Source: Phormidium tenue FACHB-1052 (GTDB taxonomy: Bacteria; Cyanobacteriota; Cyanobacteriia; Phormidesmidales; Phormidesmidaceae). From it: 64,000 nt of DNA. The position numbers and the translations under genes are program-made. Shown piece after piece: positions 35,745 through 43,180 of the stretch; positions within the stretch are counted from its first letter, which is position 1, and each line of letters begins with the position of its first letter. The notes under the pieces are model-generated. The model had not been told where the DNA came from. It was given only the letters and a program-made list of their open reading frames with translations, and ran no database searches. The stretch is taken from contig NZ_JACJQN010000011.1 in the NCBI RefSeq assembly GCF_014696675.1, positions 62,001 to 126,000 on the forward strand, read 5' to 3'.

Positions 35745-35844
35745 AATTTTGAGTTTTAAGTGTTTAGTTTTGAGTTCAGTAGAGCAAACTCAACACTCAA
35801 AATTCAAAACTCAAAACTTTCCCCCTTACTTCCCCTCAACTCCC
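35745..35844 (+). repeat. Spacer repeat, copy 2 (purS-purQ)
   Basis: GAGTTTTAAGTGTTTAG at the left is partly complementary to ACTCAAAATTCAAAACTC (about 35784-35801) at the right. A C-rich tract then runs up to the purQ ATG. No ribosome site is visible before the ATG. Confidence 0.75.
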
Positions 35845-36540
35845 ATGAAATTCGCCGTCATCGTCTTCCCCGGGGCCAACTGCGATCGCGACGTGGCCTA
35901 TGTCACCCGCGACATGCTTGGCCAGCCCACCCGTATGGTCTGGCATGAAGACAGCGACCTGAGCGATGTGGATATCGTGGTGGTGCCTGGGGGCTTTAGC
36001 TACGGAGACTATCTGCGGTGTGGAGCGATCGCCCGCTTTTCGCCCGCCATGCAGGCCACGGTGGAGCACGCCAAGGCAGGCAAGCCGGTGCTGGGCATCT
36101 GCAACGGGTTTCAGATTTTGACCGAGGTGGGGCTGCTACCGGGGGCGCTGGTGCGCAATCGAGATATGCGGTTTATCTGCGATCGCGTACCCCTCAAAGT
36201 CGAGCGCACCGACCTGCTGTGGACAGCCAATTATTCTGCGGGCCAGGTGATCACCCTGCCCATTGCCCATGGTGAGGGCTGCTACTACGCCGACGCGGCT
36301 ACCCTGGCCGAGCTAGAGGCCAACCGGCAGATTGTTTTTCGCTACAGTGGCATAGATGGGTCTGTGGATGAGGAAGCTAACCCCAATGGCTCTTTAGGCA
36401 ACATTGCAGGTATCTGCAACCGAGCGGGCAACGTGCTGGGCCTGATGCCCCACCCCGAGCGAGCCGCCGATGCGGTGCTGGGCGGGGTGGATGGGTTGCC
36501 GCTATTCGAGGGTTTGGTGCGATCGCTAGTGGCCGTCTAG
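35845..36540 (+). CDS. purQ: Phosphoribosylformylglycinamidine synthase subunit PurQ
   Basis: 231 residues from ATG 35845 ([16 protein letters not shown]); the frame upstream is repeat DNA. Class I glutamine amidotransferase that supplies ammonia to PurL. Nucleophile Cys86 sits in [14 protein letters not shown], and the His203/Glu205 of the triad in LMPHPERA. Length is normal. Expected to work with PurS, encoded just upstream. Confidence 0.96.
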   Translation: MKFAVIVFPGANCDRDVAYVTRDMLGQPTRMVWHEDSDLSDVDIVVVPGGFSYGDYLRCGAIARFSPAMQATVEHAKAGKPVLGICNGFQILTEVGLLPGALVRNRDMRFICDRVPLKVERTDLLWTANYSAGQVITLPIAHGEGCYYADAATLAELEANRQIVFRYSGIDGSVDEEANPNGSLGNIAGICNRAGNVLGLMPHPERAADAVLGGVDGLPLFEGLVRSLVAV

Positions 36541-36774
36541 GTCAAGCTTCGTCATTCCTTCACCAAGATCCGCCTCCCAAGGCATAAACTTCACCAAAAC
36601 CCTTGTCACGGCAACCAAGCTGGGTACACTTAACCCTCAAGGAACCAACCTTGGTCTGGGTATCGCCGTGGGCCATTGGTGGTTTGGGGGTTGCCATGCC
36701 GGTTACCCGTTGCTGTGTTGTTCGATTAAACCCTGAGCCCAGTCGGCTTGGGTCCATGGCTGTAGGAGACCCCC

Positions 36775-37092
36775 ATGTCAGACTCTGACGAATGGCTCAG
36801 TAGCGCCCTGGCCTACCGCCCCACGGTCTACGAATATTGCCAGTTAGCGCTGCTCCCCACCCTCGATCAGGTGGCCGCAGAGCGCATGGGTGAGATTTTG
36901 CGGCAGGCCGAAGCAGAGCCGTTGCTAAACTTTTTGATTGACGAAGCCGACGAGCTAGTGGCGCGCTTGCAGCCCTGCCTCAGCCCCCAGACGCTCCGCC
37001 AGCAGCAGCGGCGGCTCCAGGGTGCGATCGATGCGCTTTGGGTGAATGAACTGTTAGCTGTCTACGGATCTTGCTCGAAGACTGGCCTCTAA
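36775..37092 (+). CDS. Conserved hypothetical, small helical protein
   Basis: 105 residues, ATG after GTAGGAG. All helical and acidic in the first half (MSDSDEWLSSALAYRPTVYE, then DQVAAERMGEILRQAEAEPLL). No signal or membrane segment and no recognised family. It lies alone between purQ and the ferredoxin-like gene, with 104 bases to the latter. Confidence 0.7.
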   Translation: MSDSDEWLSSALAYRPTVYEYCQLALLPTLDQVAAERMGEILRQAEAEPLLNFLIDEADELVARLQPCLSPQTLRQQQRRLQGAIDALWVNELLAVYGSCSKTGL

Positions 37093-37196
37093 ACGGTTTA
37101 GTGAAGCTCATGGGACAGTTGTCCTAGGGGCGATAGGGCAGACTTAGGGATAACGGCTTCACGGTTAAGACGCCCATTGAGAGGAAATATCGATCT

Positions 37197-37505
37197 GTGG
37201 TTTCCAAACGTTGGCTAGTGCAGGTGTGCCGGCATCGCTCGTGCGATCGCGGCGGTTCGGCAGCGGTACTGGCAGCGTTTCAGCAGCACCAGAGCCCGAC
37301 CATTCTGGTGGCCGAGAGCGACTGCATGGGCCAGTGCAGCGCTGGGCCGACGGTCAAAATAATGCCCGGCAATACCTGGTACTGCCGGGTCACCCCTGAA
37401 GATGTGCTGCGCATTGTGGAGCAGCATTTGGTAGGAGGCGAATTGGTGCGCGATCGCCTCCACCCCCGCTTCCACCCTGTAGACCTAGATACATCAGCAC
37501 CCTAA
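37197..37505 (+). CDS. Thioredoxin-like [2Fe-2S] ferredoxin-domain protein
   Basis: 102 residues, GTG start after GAGAGGA. The four expected Cys ligands are present: Cys11 and Cys16 in VCRHRSC, and CMGQC further on (about 43-47). This is the pattern of (2Fe-2S) ferredoxin-domain proteins related to the NuoE/HoxE fold. GPTVKIMPGNTWYCRVTPEDVLRIVEQHL is the usual ending. Probably a small electron carrier; the partner is unknown. Confidence 0.85.
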   Translation: MVSKRWLVQVCRHRSCDRGGSAAVLAAFQQHQSPTILVAESDCMGQCSAGPTVKIMPGNTWYCRVTPEDVLRIVEQHLVGGELVRDRLHPRFHPVDLDTSAP

Positions 37506-37599
37506 GCGTTGCCTTGTTGCCAAAAGATCTATTGGCTGATGAGCAACCCTATAATTTGATGAATAGCAATGCTTGTTTACCCAGTTGGTAGAAGCGTTT

Positions 37600-37803
37600 A
37601 TGGACACTATCGTTGAACAGCTCGATACCAAGCTAGGTCAGTGGGAACCCGAGATTGCCAACCAGGTACGCCGATTTATCTGGGAGATTATTCAACTGGC
37701 GGATCAAGGTATTCCGGTAGAGTTGATGCGATGGCCCTATGGGCCGTTTCTCCAACCCTCGCGGGCCGTAGAACAAGAGGTGCTAAGTTTGCTCGATGAG
37801 TAA
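37600..37803 (+). CDS. Small conserved hypothetical protein
   Basis: 67 residues from MDTIVEQLDTKLGQWEPEIA; an in-frame TTG at 37573 is also possible. Helical, with a conserved-looking IWEIIQLADQGIPVELMR. No recognised family, though short proteins of this type are common in cyanobacteria. The ribosome site is weak. Confidence 0.55.
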   Translation: MDTIVEQLDTKLGQWEPEIANQVRRFIWEIIQLADQGIPVELMRWPYGPFLQPSRAVEQEVLSLLDE

Positions 37804-37808
37804 AAGGC

Positions 37809-37888
37809 CAATTGTAGGGTGCATTCGCGACCAGCCAACCCCAGTCAACCATCGCAGGATTTGCTTTGGGGCCGCAATGCACCAATTG
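37809..37888. repeat. Inverted-repeat element of the GTAGGGTGCATTCGCGA type, copy 1
   Basis: The inner arms GGTGCATT (37818-37825) and AATGCACC (37876-37883) pair perfectly, as do the outer arms CAATT and AATTG. A spacer of about 50 bases separates them. It shares TAGGGTGCATTCGCGA with the shorter element at 55482-55530. Confidence 0.7.
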
Positions 37889-37922
37889 AGGATAGAGTGT
37901 TGCCCCTCCTAGTTAAAGCGCT

Positions 37923-38225
37923 ATGGCTACAGAGACTCCCCAACTCAGCAAAGTCTTAGAGATGCTGCACCAGCTCAAACCTCTCTTGGTAGAAACATAT
38001 GGTGTCACTCGCCTAGGAATTTTTGGCTCTGTTGCTAGAGATCGATCGAAGGAAGTCAGCGACGTAGACATCGTGGTTGAAATGGCTCCTGACTTATTCA
38101 CTATGGTTCATCTCAAAGAGCATCTTCAAAGCGTTTTGCAAGTCCCCGTTGATATTGTTAGATATCGACCAACAATGAACCCAGTGCTGAAGCAACGCAT
38201 TGAGCGAGATGTCATCTATGTATGA
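37923..38225 (+). CDS. mntA: MNT-type nucleotidyltransferase antitoxin (second module)
   Basis: 100 residues. GS-x10-DxD at Gly35-Ser36 and Asp47/Asp49 (FGSVARDRSKEVSDVDIVVE), followed by VPVDIVRYRP with the third acidic residue. Expected to AMPylate and neutralise its HEPN partner, whose start overlaps this stop by 8 bases. It differs enough from the 14961 copy that it is not a recent duplicate. Confidence 0.88.
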   Translation: MATETPQLSKVLEMLHQLKPLLVETYGVTRLGIFGSVARDRSKEVSDVDIVVEMAPDLFTMVHLKEHLQSVLQVPVDIVRYRPTMNPVLKQRIERDVIYV

Positions 38226-38601
38226 TCGCGAGGTGTTGCGAGAGATCCTTCACCAAATTTCAGCAGCTATTGATCGAATTGAGCGGCGATTTGCAGGAAT
38301 TCAATCTGCCGAAGATTTTATCCAAGATGATGAGGGCGTAGACAAGCTTGATGGCATTGCTATGATGCTCATTTGGATGGGAGAGAGTATTAAGAACCTA
38401 GAAAAGGTGGGGGGAAAAGACTTACTGAATGCGTATCCAAATGTTGACTGGAAAGGCGCTAAAGGTACTCGTGATATTCTCAGCCATCATTACGAAGATA
38501 TAGATGCAGAGGTTGTTTTTTATATTTGCGATCGCTACCTTGGCTCCATAAAGATAGCAATCAACGGGATGATTCAACAGCTAGAGAATCATGATTGTTA
38601 A
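38218..38601 (+). CDS. hepT: HEPN-domain toxin (HepT-like, second module)
   Basis: 127 residues from ATG 38218 (MYDREVLREILHQISAAIDR). An all-helical protein with R-x4-H-x-Y at Arg85, His90 and Tyr92 (RDILSHHYEDID), the RNase and AMPylation motif of HepT. DDEGVDKLDGIAMMLIWMGESIKNL is typical of the DUF86 clade in cyanobacteria. Translationally coupled to the antitoxin gene. Confidence 0.87.
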   Translation: MYDREVLREILHQISAAIDRIERRFAGIQSAEDFIQDDEGVDKLDGIAMMLIWMGESIKNLEKVGGKDLLNAYPNVDWKGAKGTRDILSHHYEDIDAEVVFYICDRYLGSIKIAINGMIQQLENHDC

Positions 38602-38673
38602 AGCTAGCATAGCAAATGAACCTCGGTTCCCTTCCCCTTCGTCATACTTTTTGAGTTAAGCTAAAACTTTAGA

Positions 38674-38737
38674 TTTTCGCTGGCTAGACCACTGCAAAAT
38701 AGGTCTAAAATCCGCATTCTACCGATGCCAGCGAAAA
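38674..38737. repeat. Nested inverted repeat
   Basis: Outer 11-bp perfect arms TTTTCGCTGGC and GCCAGCGAAAA enclose an inner hairpin of TAGACC (38685-38690) and GGTCTA (38702-38707). It lies between the convergent hepT and desC genes. It may be a non-autonomous element or an RNA structure. Confidence 0.6.
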
Positions 38738-38762
38738 CTGTCCAGAGTGTTCTAATAAACAG

Positions 38763-38800
38763 CTAACCCCGCGAATCTGTTAAGAAGATTGCGAGGTTAG
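38763..38800. terminator. Hairpin between hepT and desC
   Basis: CTAACC-C-CGC-G-AATC pairs with GATT-GCG-A-GGTTAG (one mismatch, one bulge). It lies 28 bases from the desC stop. Probable terminator for desC, and perhaps for the convergent operon too. Confidence 0.5.
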
Positions 38801-38827
38801 GGAAGGAGTAAAGCTATTCAAACACGA

Positions 38828-39688
38828 TTACTGATGTGCCTGGGCCATTGCCTCTGCGGGGGGACGCACCACACGACGAGCTAAACCCAGTTTTTCTAAG
38901 ACCCAAATGGCGTACCAGGTGACATCGACTTCCCACCAGCGCCAGCCTGCGGGGGCCACGTTGGGGAAGGCGTGGTGGTTATTGTGCCAGCCTTCACCGT
39001 AGGTGAGCAGCGCCGTCCACCACAGATTGCCCGAGCTGTCTTCGATGTGAAAGCGGCGCTTGCCCCACATGTGGGTTGCCGAGTTGATCAGCCAGGTCGA
39101 GTGCCACAGCAGGGTAATTCTCAGAAAGCCGCCGTAGATGACAAAAGACCAGCCGCCGAGGGCAAAGAGGGCGATCGCAACCGGCACTTGCAGCAGCAGA
39201 AAGTTGCGATCGAGCCAGCGGTAGTAGGGGTCGCGGGCAATATCGGGAGCATAGCGACGATAAATCTGGCCGTTAAAGACTGCCGGATTGCGGTACACCA
39301 TCCACAGCATGTGGCTCCACCAAAACCCGCGACTGGCGGCGTAGGGATCTTTTTCAGCATCTTCAGTGTAGAGGTGGTGCTGGCGATGCCCCGCCACCCA
39401 AAAGATCGGGCCACCCTGGAGCGCCATCGCGCCAATTGTCGCGATCGCATATTCTAACCACTGGGGCACCTGCAAGCTGCGGTGGGTGAGCAATCGGTGA
39501 TAGCCCAAACAAATGCCAATGCTGCCAAACAGCCAGTGCAGCGCCACCATCACTCCTAGGGCCGACCATGAAAAGAACCACGGGGCCAGCAGGGCCGCGC
39601 CGTGAATAGCGGCCAAAAAACCTACCAATGTCCAATCCAGGTCTTTGACTCCCCGTTTTTCTGGGGCTTGCTTCAGCGTTGTTGTCAT
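38828..39688 (-). CDS. desC: Acyl-lipid delta-9 fatty acid desaturase
   Basis: 286 residues. Introduces the first double bond at C9 of lipid-bound stearoyl/palmitoyl chains using ferredoxin and O2. The diiron His boxes are HRLLTH (His64, His69), HRQHH (His101, 104, 105) and HNNHH (His235, 238, 239), with membrane helices between them. The short length and GEGWHNNHHAFP match cyanobacterial DesC. Membrane desaturases in cyanobacteria are often cold-responsive. The leader of about 125 bases is predicted to hold two hairpins, and an unusual TetR-like gene lies divergent upstream. Confidence 0.93.
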   Translation of the reverse strand: MTTTLKQAPEKRGVKDLDWTLVGFLAAIHGAALLAPWFFSWSALGVMVALHWLFGSIGICLGYHRLLTHRSLQVPQWLEYAIATIGAMALQGGPIFWVAGHRQHHLYTEDAEKDPYAASRGFWWSHMLWMVYRNPAVFNGQIYRRYAPDIARDPYYRWLDRNFLLLQVPVAIALFALGGWSFVIYGGFLRITLLWHSTWLINSATHMWGKRRFHIEDSSGNLWWTALLTYGEGWHNNHHAFPNVAPAGWRWWEVDVTWYAIWVLEKLGLARRVVRPPAEAMAQAHQ

Positions 39689-39718
39689 AGCACGTCCTTT
39701 TTCCTTTTAGGGTTAAAA

Positions 39719-39797
39719 CCCTCAATCGAACTTGCGAACTGATTGAGGGGAAGTCCTTGCCCGACTCCTTTGCACCCCTTGGGGACTGACTGGAGTC
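39719..39797 (-). promoter_or_regulatory. Two hairpins in the desC leader
   Basis: Hairpin 1: CCCTCAATC (39719-39727) with GATTGAGGG (39741-39749), 13-base loop. Hairpin 2: GACTCC (39763-39768) with GGAGTC (39792-39797), containing an inner CCCC-TT-GGGG. Both fall between the proposed start of transcription and the desC ATG, so a role in mRNA stability or temperature control is possible. Confidence 0.5.
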
Positions 39798-39818
39798 TTT
39801 GCAAGTGTCGCTTGCAAA
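39798..39818. promoter_or_regulatory. Operator candidate 1 (desC/TetR gap)
   Basis: The 8-bp perfect arms TTTGCAAG and CTTGCAAA are separated by TGTCG. It would cover the transcription start of desC and abut the -35 box of the regulator gene. Confidence 0.6.
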
Positions 39819-39847
39819 TTAACTCTAGCAAACTTCTCTGGTAAAAT
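39819..39847. promoter_or_regulatory. Overlapping divergent promoters
   Basis: Plus strand: TTAACT (39819-39824), 17-bp spacer, TAAAAT (39842-39847). Minus strand: TTGCAT (39851-39846), 18-bp spacer, TAGAGT (39827-39822). The two share nearly the same 30 bp, so they would compete or be co-repressed. Confidence 0.55.
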
Positions 39848-39860
39848 GCAAGTGTTGCTT
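39847..39860. promoter_or_regulatory. Operator candidate 2 (degenerate)
   Basis: TGCAAGTGTTGCTT repeats the left arm, spacer and part of the right arm of operator candidate 1. It overlaps the predicted transcription start of the regulator gene, about 10 bases before its ATG. Confidence 0.45.
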
Positions 39861-39870
39861 TCTTTTTGCT

Positions 39871-41172
39871 ATGGCAGGTCAGCGCCAATCAGCCCGACAG
39901 CGTCTCGTAGATGCGGCATTTCAGCTTTTTTCTAGCCAGGGGGTGGGCACTACCACCACTCGCCAGGTGGCCGATCTGGCGGGGGTGAACGAGGTCACGC
40001 TGTTTCGCCAGTTTGGCAGCAAGCATGGCTTGCTTGCTGCGGTCATGACTGAGGCTGAGGTGTTGTCTGGTTCAGACTATGGTTTTGATCTGGCGGCTCT
40101 AGCTCAAACTCCTATCGACCAGTCTCTAAGGGAGTTTCTGAGTCAGTGCTTGGCTACCCTCGATCAACTCTCCGAGCTGGTGCGATCAGTAATCGGTGAG
40201 GCCGGGCAATTTTCCGCCGACAATAGCCAGGCTATGGGGCGCGGGTTACAGACCATTCGTAACTTTATCGCTGAGTACCTGGAGGCGCATTTGGCTCCAG
40301 GGGACACCGCTGGCCTGTCGCCGGAGGAGGTGGCGGGGCTGGTGATGGCACTGCTGCTGGGCTATGCGGCGATCGACAGCACCACCGCAGGTGCTAACGA
40401 GAACGGCATGGAATTTCATCGGCTGTGGTCTAGCAGGAACGCCTTTATCGAGAGTATCGTCAGTTGGCTGCTCAGCCTCCGGCCCCATGCCGAGGCTGGG
40501 CTTACCCCAGCTCAGCCCAGCCTTACTCCACCCGACACAGAGAGCTGGATCGACCTACCCGCCCCGGTGATCCATGAGATTATGCAGGCCGCTCGCAAGG
40601 CTGGCAATCAGACCCATGCCCTGATCTACGTGCTGCTGGGGGCCGGGGTGGCGGCAGCAGAGGTGCCGCTGCTAACCCGCGCTAGCGCCCTTTACGACAG
40701 TAGCCAGCACATCTTGCTGATTGGCCCTCAGCAACGCCAAGTACCGCTGAACCAGTGGATTATGGGAAAGCGCTACGGCACCTACACCAAAAACCCGCTT
40801 ACCCGCTGGATCAAAAGCCGCAGCGATGCGTCACCAGCCATGTTTTTGGGGCCGGATGATCAGCCAATTACGCCTTTGCGGGTGCGGCAGCTGTGGGCCG
40901 AGGTCACAACCGGCATCATGTCGTCCACTAGTGAGCCGCTTGGGGTTGAGCAGGCTCGCGCCACCTGGTGTGTTGAGATGCTGCTGAGGGGGCTAAACCG
41001 TCAGGAACTGAGCCTGTTGAGTGGACTGTCGGTAGAGCAACTCGACCCGCTAGTGCAAAAGGCCCAGGCGCGATCGGCCCTGGCCCTGGCCCTACGCCTT
41101 GATCAACAGCCCGGTTCAGCCCCAGTCACTCTCGACAAGCCTGGGGATATTAGCGCGGGGGGCAATGACTAG
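39871..41172 (+). CDS. TetR-family regulator fused to a recombinase-like C-terminal domain
   Basis: 433 residues, about twice the usual TetR length. Residues 1-205 are a TetR protein (HTH at about 28-50: TTTTRQVADLAGVNEVTLFR). Residues about 228-400 follow the tyrosine-recombinase catalytic layout. ALIYVLLGAGVAAAEVPLL aligns with the arginine-I box (Arg replaced by Ala261), QARATWCVEMLLRGL with the HxxR box (His replaced by Glu360, Arg363 kept), LLSGLS with LLGHS, and Val395 stands where the Tyr should be. It is therefore expected to be catalytically dead. Divergent from desC over shared promoters and operator-like repeats. No ribosome site; the predicted leader is only about 17 bases. Confidence 0.8.
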   Translation: MAGQRQSARQRLVDAAFQLFSSQGVGTTTTRQVADLAGVNEVTLFRQFGSKHGLLAAVMTEAEVLSGSDYGFDLAALAQTPIDQSLREFLSQCLATLDQLSELVRSVIGEAGQFSADNSQAMGRGLQTIRNFIAEYLEAHLAPGDTAGLSPEEVAGLVMALLLGYAAIDSTTAGANENGMEFHRLWSSRNAFIESIVSWLLSLRPHAEAGLTPAQPSLTPPDTESWIDLPAPVIHEIMQAARKAGNQTHALIYVLLGAGVAAAEVPLLTRASALYDSSQHILLIGPQQRQVPLNQWIMGKRYGTYTKNPLTRWIKSRSDASPAMFLGPDDQPITPLRVRQLWAEVTTGIMSSTSEPLGVEQARATWCVEMLLRGLNRQELSLLSGLSVEQLDPLVQKAQARSALALALRLDQQPGSAPVTLDKPGDISAGGND

Positions 41173-41314
41173 CACCATAGTTAAAAAAGAAAATAGAAGA
41201 GCGAAGAGGGGCGGGTCGGCTTGACCTTGGCAGTTGGGCTGTTCTGGCTGGGACTTAACCTGCTATGGACGTAAGCAACGGTTTTGACTAGGGCTATGCT
41301 GCTTTGGCAGGAGG

Positions 41315-41812
41315 TTATGCCAGCGGTAGCCAGGGTAAATCAGTAGGGCCAGGGTCAATACCAAGCTGACTTAGCAGGGTGGTGACTTGTCCCCGGTGAT
41401 GGGTTTGGTGGTTAAACAGGTGGGTGATCAGCAGCCAGGTGGGCAGCAGGCGAACCTGCTGGTCGATGTTGCTGGTGTACTCAAAGGGCTGGGCCAGCCA
41501 GTCGGGGGTGAAGGTGGCTACCCAGTCGATGAGCGCGGCATCCATCTCGGTGCGGGCCTGGCGGAGTTGGTCGAAGTTGGCGTAGAGGTCTTGCCCGAGG
41601 TGAGCATTGGGGTAAGGCTGGTGGCTGAGACGGCCTATCCAGACGCGATCGCCGTACAGCAGATGGTTGAGCGTGCCATGGATGGACTTAAAAAACGCGC
41701 CCCGGTCGGCCTTGCGATCGCCATCCGGGAGCTGAGCGCAGCAGGCATAAATGCTCTCGTTCATCCACTGGTTGTAGCGAGCCATGGTGTGGTAGTAGTC
41801 GGGATGATTCAT
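41315..41812 (-). CDS. DinB-family protein
   Basis: 165 residues, four-helix DinB/YfiT-like fold. Metal-binding His residues are at His49 or His45-like positions (SIHGTLNHLLYGDRVW) and HLFNHQTHHRGQ near residue 135. Members include thiol-dependent S-transferases acting with bacillithiol or similar cofactors, and many are uncharacterised. The start overlaps the stop of the GNAT gene by 4 bases (ATGA), so it is the last gene of a coupled run. Confidence 0.88.
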   Translation of the reverse strand: MNHPDYYHTMARYNQWMNESIYACCAQLPDGDRKADRGAFFKSIHGTLNHLLYGDRVWIGRLSHQPYPNAHLGQDLYANFDQLRQARTEMDAALIDWVATFTPDWLAQPFEYTSNIDQQVRLLPTWLLITHLFNHQTHHRGQVTTLLSQLGIDPGPTDLPWLPLA

Positions 41813-42366
41813 GGCTGTGGGTGGGGATTGCTGTTGGGCCAGGGGCCGGGTGGTTCGTCGGGCAGGTCTTCGATCGCGACCTTGGTGTCGTAGCGGGTGA
41901 ACCCTCGCGACTCATAGTTCTTGTAGGCAACAGGGCCGTCGAGGCTACAGGTATGTACCCATACGCGACTGGTTCCCTTGCCCCAGGCGCGCTGCACGCC
42001 CACCGTCAGCAAATGGCCACCAATGCCCTGACCGATGAACTGGGGCAGCAGACCAAAGCAGGTGATTTCAATATCGCCTTGGGGATGGGCTTCTAGCTCG
42101 ATGTAGCCCGCTGGGGTACCCGAAATGTAGGCTACCCAGGTTTCGACCTGGGGACGGTTGAGGTAGGTGAGCCAGCGATCGTAAGACCAGGAAAGGCGAT
42201 CGCACCAGTACCACTGGCCACCCACGCTGGCATAGAGAAACCGGCTCAACTCTGGGCAGGGCACCTCAGCCTGGCGAATCTCCAAACTGGGATGCTTGCT
42301 GAGCTTGGGCCGCAGTTGGGCCGAGTCGAGCATTTCCAAATACCAGGTGGTGACCTCGATTGGCAT
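41809..42366 (-). CDS. GNAT-family N-acetyltransferase
   Basis: 185 residues. The acetyl-CoA site is the LLPQFIGQGIGGHLLTVGVQRAW block (motif Q/R-x2-G-x-G/A), preceded by GTPAGYIELEAHPQGDIEI. It ends in the usual CSLDGPVAYKNYESRGF. The substrate is unknown. Coupled on both sides: its ATG overlaps the TAA of the PhzF-like gene (TAATG), and its stop overlaps the DinB start. Confidence 0.9.
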   Translation of the reverse strand: MPIEVTTWYLEMLDSAQLRPKLSKHPSLEIRQAEVPCPELSRFLYASVGGQWYWCDRLSWSYDRWLTYLNRPQVETWVAYISGTPAGYIELEAHPQGDIEITCFGLLPQFIGQGIGGHLLTVGVQRAWGKGTSRVWVHTCSLDGPVAYKNYESRGFTRYDTKVAIEDLPDEPPGPWPNSNPHPQP

Positions 42367-43154
42367 TAGTGCAGCAAATCTCCTTTGAAGACGGTGATAG
42401 CCTGGCCGCTGAGGCGAATGCGATCGCCTTCATCCTGCACTTTGACTATGCCACCCCGGGCCGATGACTGGTGGGCGAGAAAGGTGGTTTTGCCGAGCTT
42501 TTCGCGCCAGTAGGGGCTGAGGCAACAGTGGGCCGCTCCGGTGACCGGGTCTTCGTTGATGCCGAGGGCAGGGGCAAAAAACCGAGAGACAAAGTCGTAG
42601 GGCGCGTCGCCCCGGCTGGTGACAATCACGCCGTGGACGGGGAATTGCCCGAGGGCGACAAAGTCGGGTCGCAGATCGCGTACTGCCGCTGCTGACTCTA
42701 GCTCGACCAGGTAGCCCAGGGAGTTTTCAGCAACGGCTTGGGGGGTTGCGCCTAGGGCTTCTGCCAGACCGTCGGGTTCAGCGATGGGGTGGGACGGGTT
42801 GGCTGGAAAATTGAGCTCAATCCAATCGTCGAGGCGGCGGGCTGTGAGCACCCCGCTGCGGGTATGGAACGTCGCGGGCTGTTCGTTGCTCAGGTGACCC
42901 TCGCTCCACAGCACGTGGCAGGTAGCTAGGGTGGCATGGCCGCACAGGTCGATCTCTACGGTGGGGGTAAACCAGCGCAGTCGGTAGCCGTCGCCCTCAG
43001 GGTAGAAAAAAGCGGTTTCTGAGAGGTTCATCTCTTGGGCCACTTGCTGCATCCAGCGATCGGGGCGGGCCTCGGGCAGGGCGCACACCGCTGCTGGGTT
43101 GCCGCCAAAGGCGGCATCAGTAAAAGCATCAACCTGAGTTAGCGAAATGGTCAT
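42366..43154 (-). CDS. PhzF-family isomerase
   Basis: 262 residues, the usual two-lobe PhzF/diaminopimelate-epimerase-like fold. N-terminal VDAFTDAAFGGNPAAVC and the acid-base Glu in MNLSETAFFYPEG are diagnostic. CGHATLATCHVLW and the C-terminal EDPVTGAAHCCLSPYW complete the family pattern. Known members isomerise small metabolites such as DHHA, but most are uncharacterised. Second gene of the possible YdcF-PhzF-GNAT-DinB run, 26 bases after the YdcF-like gene. Confidence 0.93.
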   Translation of the reverse strand: MTISLTQVDAFTDAAFGGNPAAVCALPEARPDRWMQQVAQEMNLSETAFFYPEGDGYRLRWFTPTVEIDLCGHATLATCHVLWSEGHLSNEQPATFHTRSGVLTARRLDDWIELNFPANPSHPIAEPDGLAEALGATPQAVAENSLGYLVELESAAAVRDLRPDFVALGQFPVHGVIVTSRGDAPYDFVSRFFAPALGINEDPVTGAAHCCLSPYWREKLGKTTFLAHQSSARGGIVKVQDEGDRIRLSGQAITVFKGDLLH

Positions 43155-43180
43155 TGGACTCTACCCTGATTCTTAAAATT

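Noticed and set aside
36603-36788. 61-codon frame between purQ and the 36775 gene
   Set aside because: Overlaps the well-supported start of the 36775 gene and shows no motif or ribosome site.
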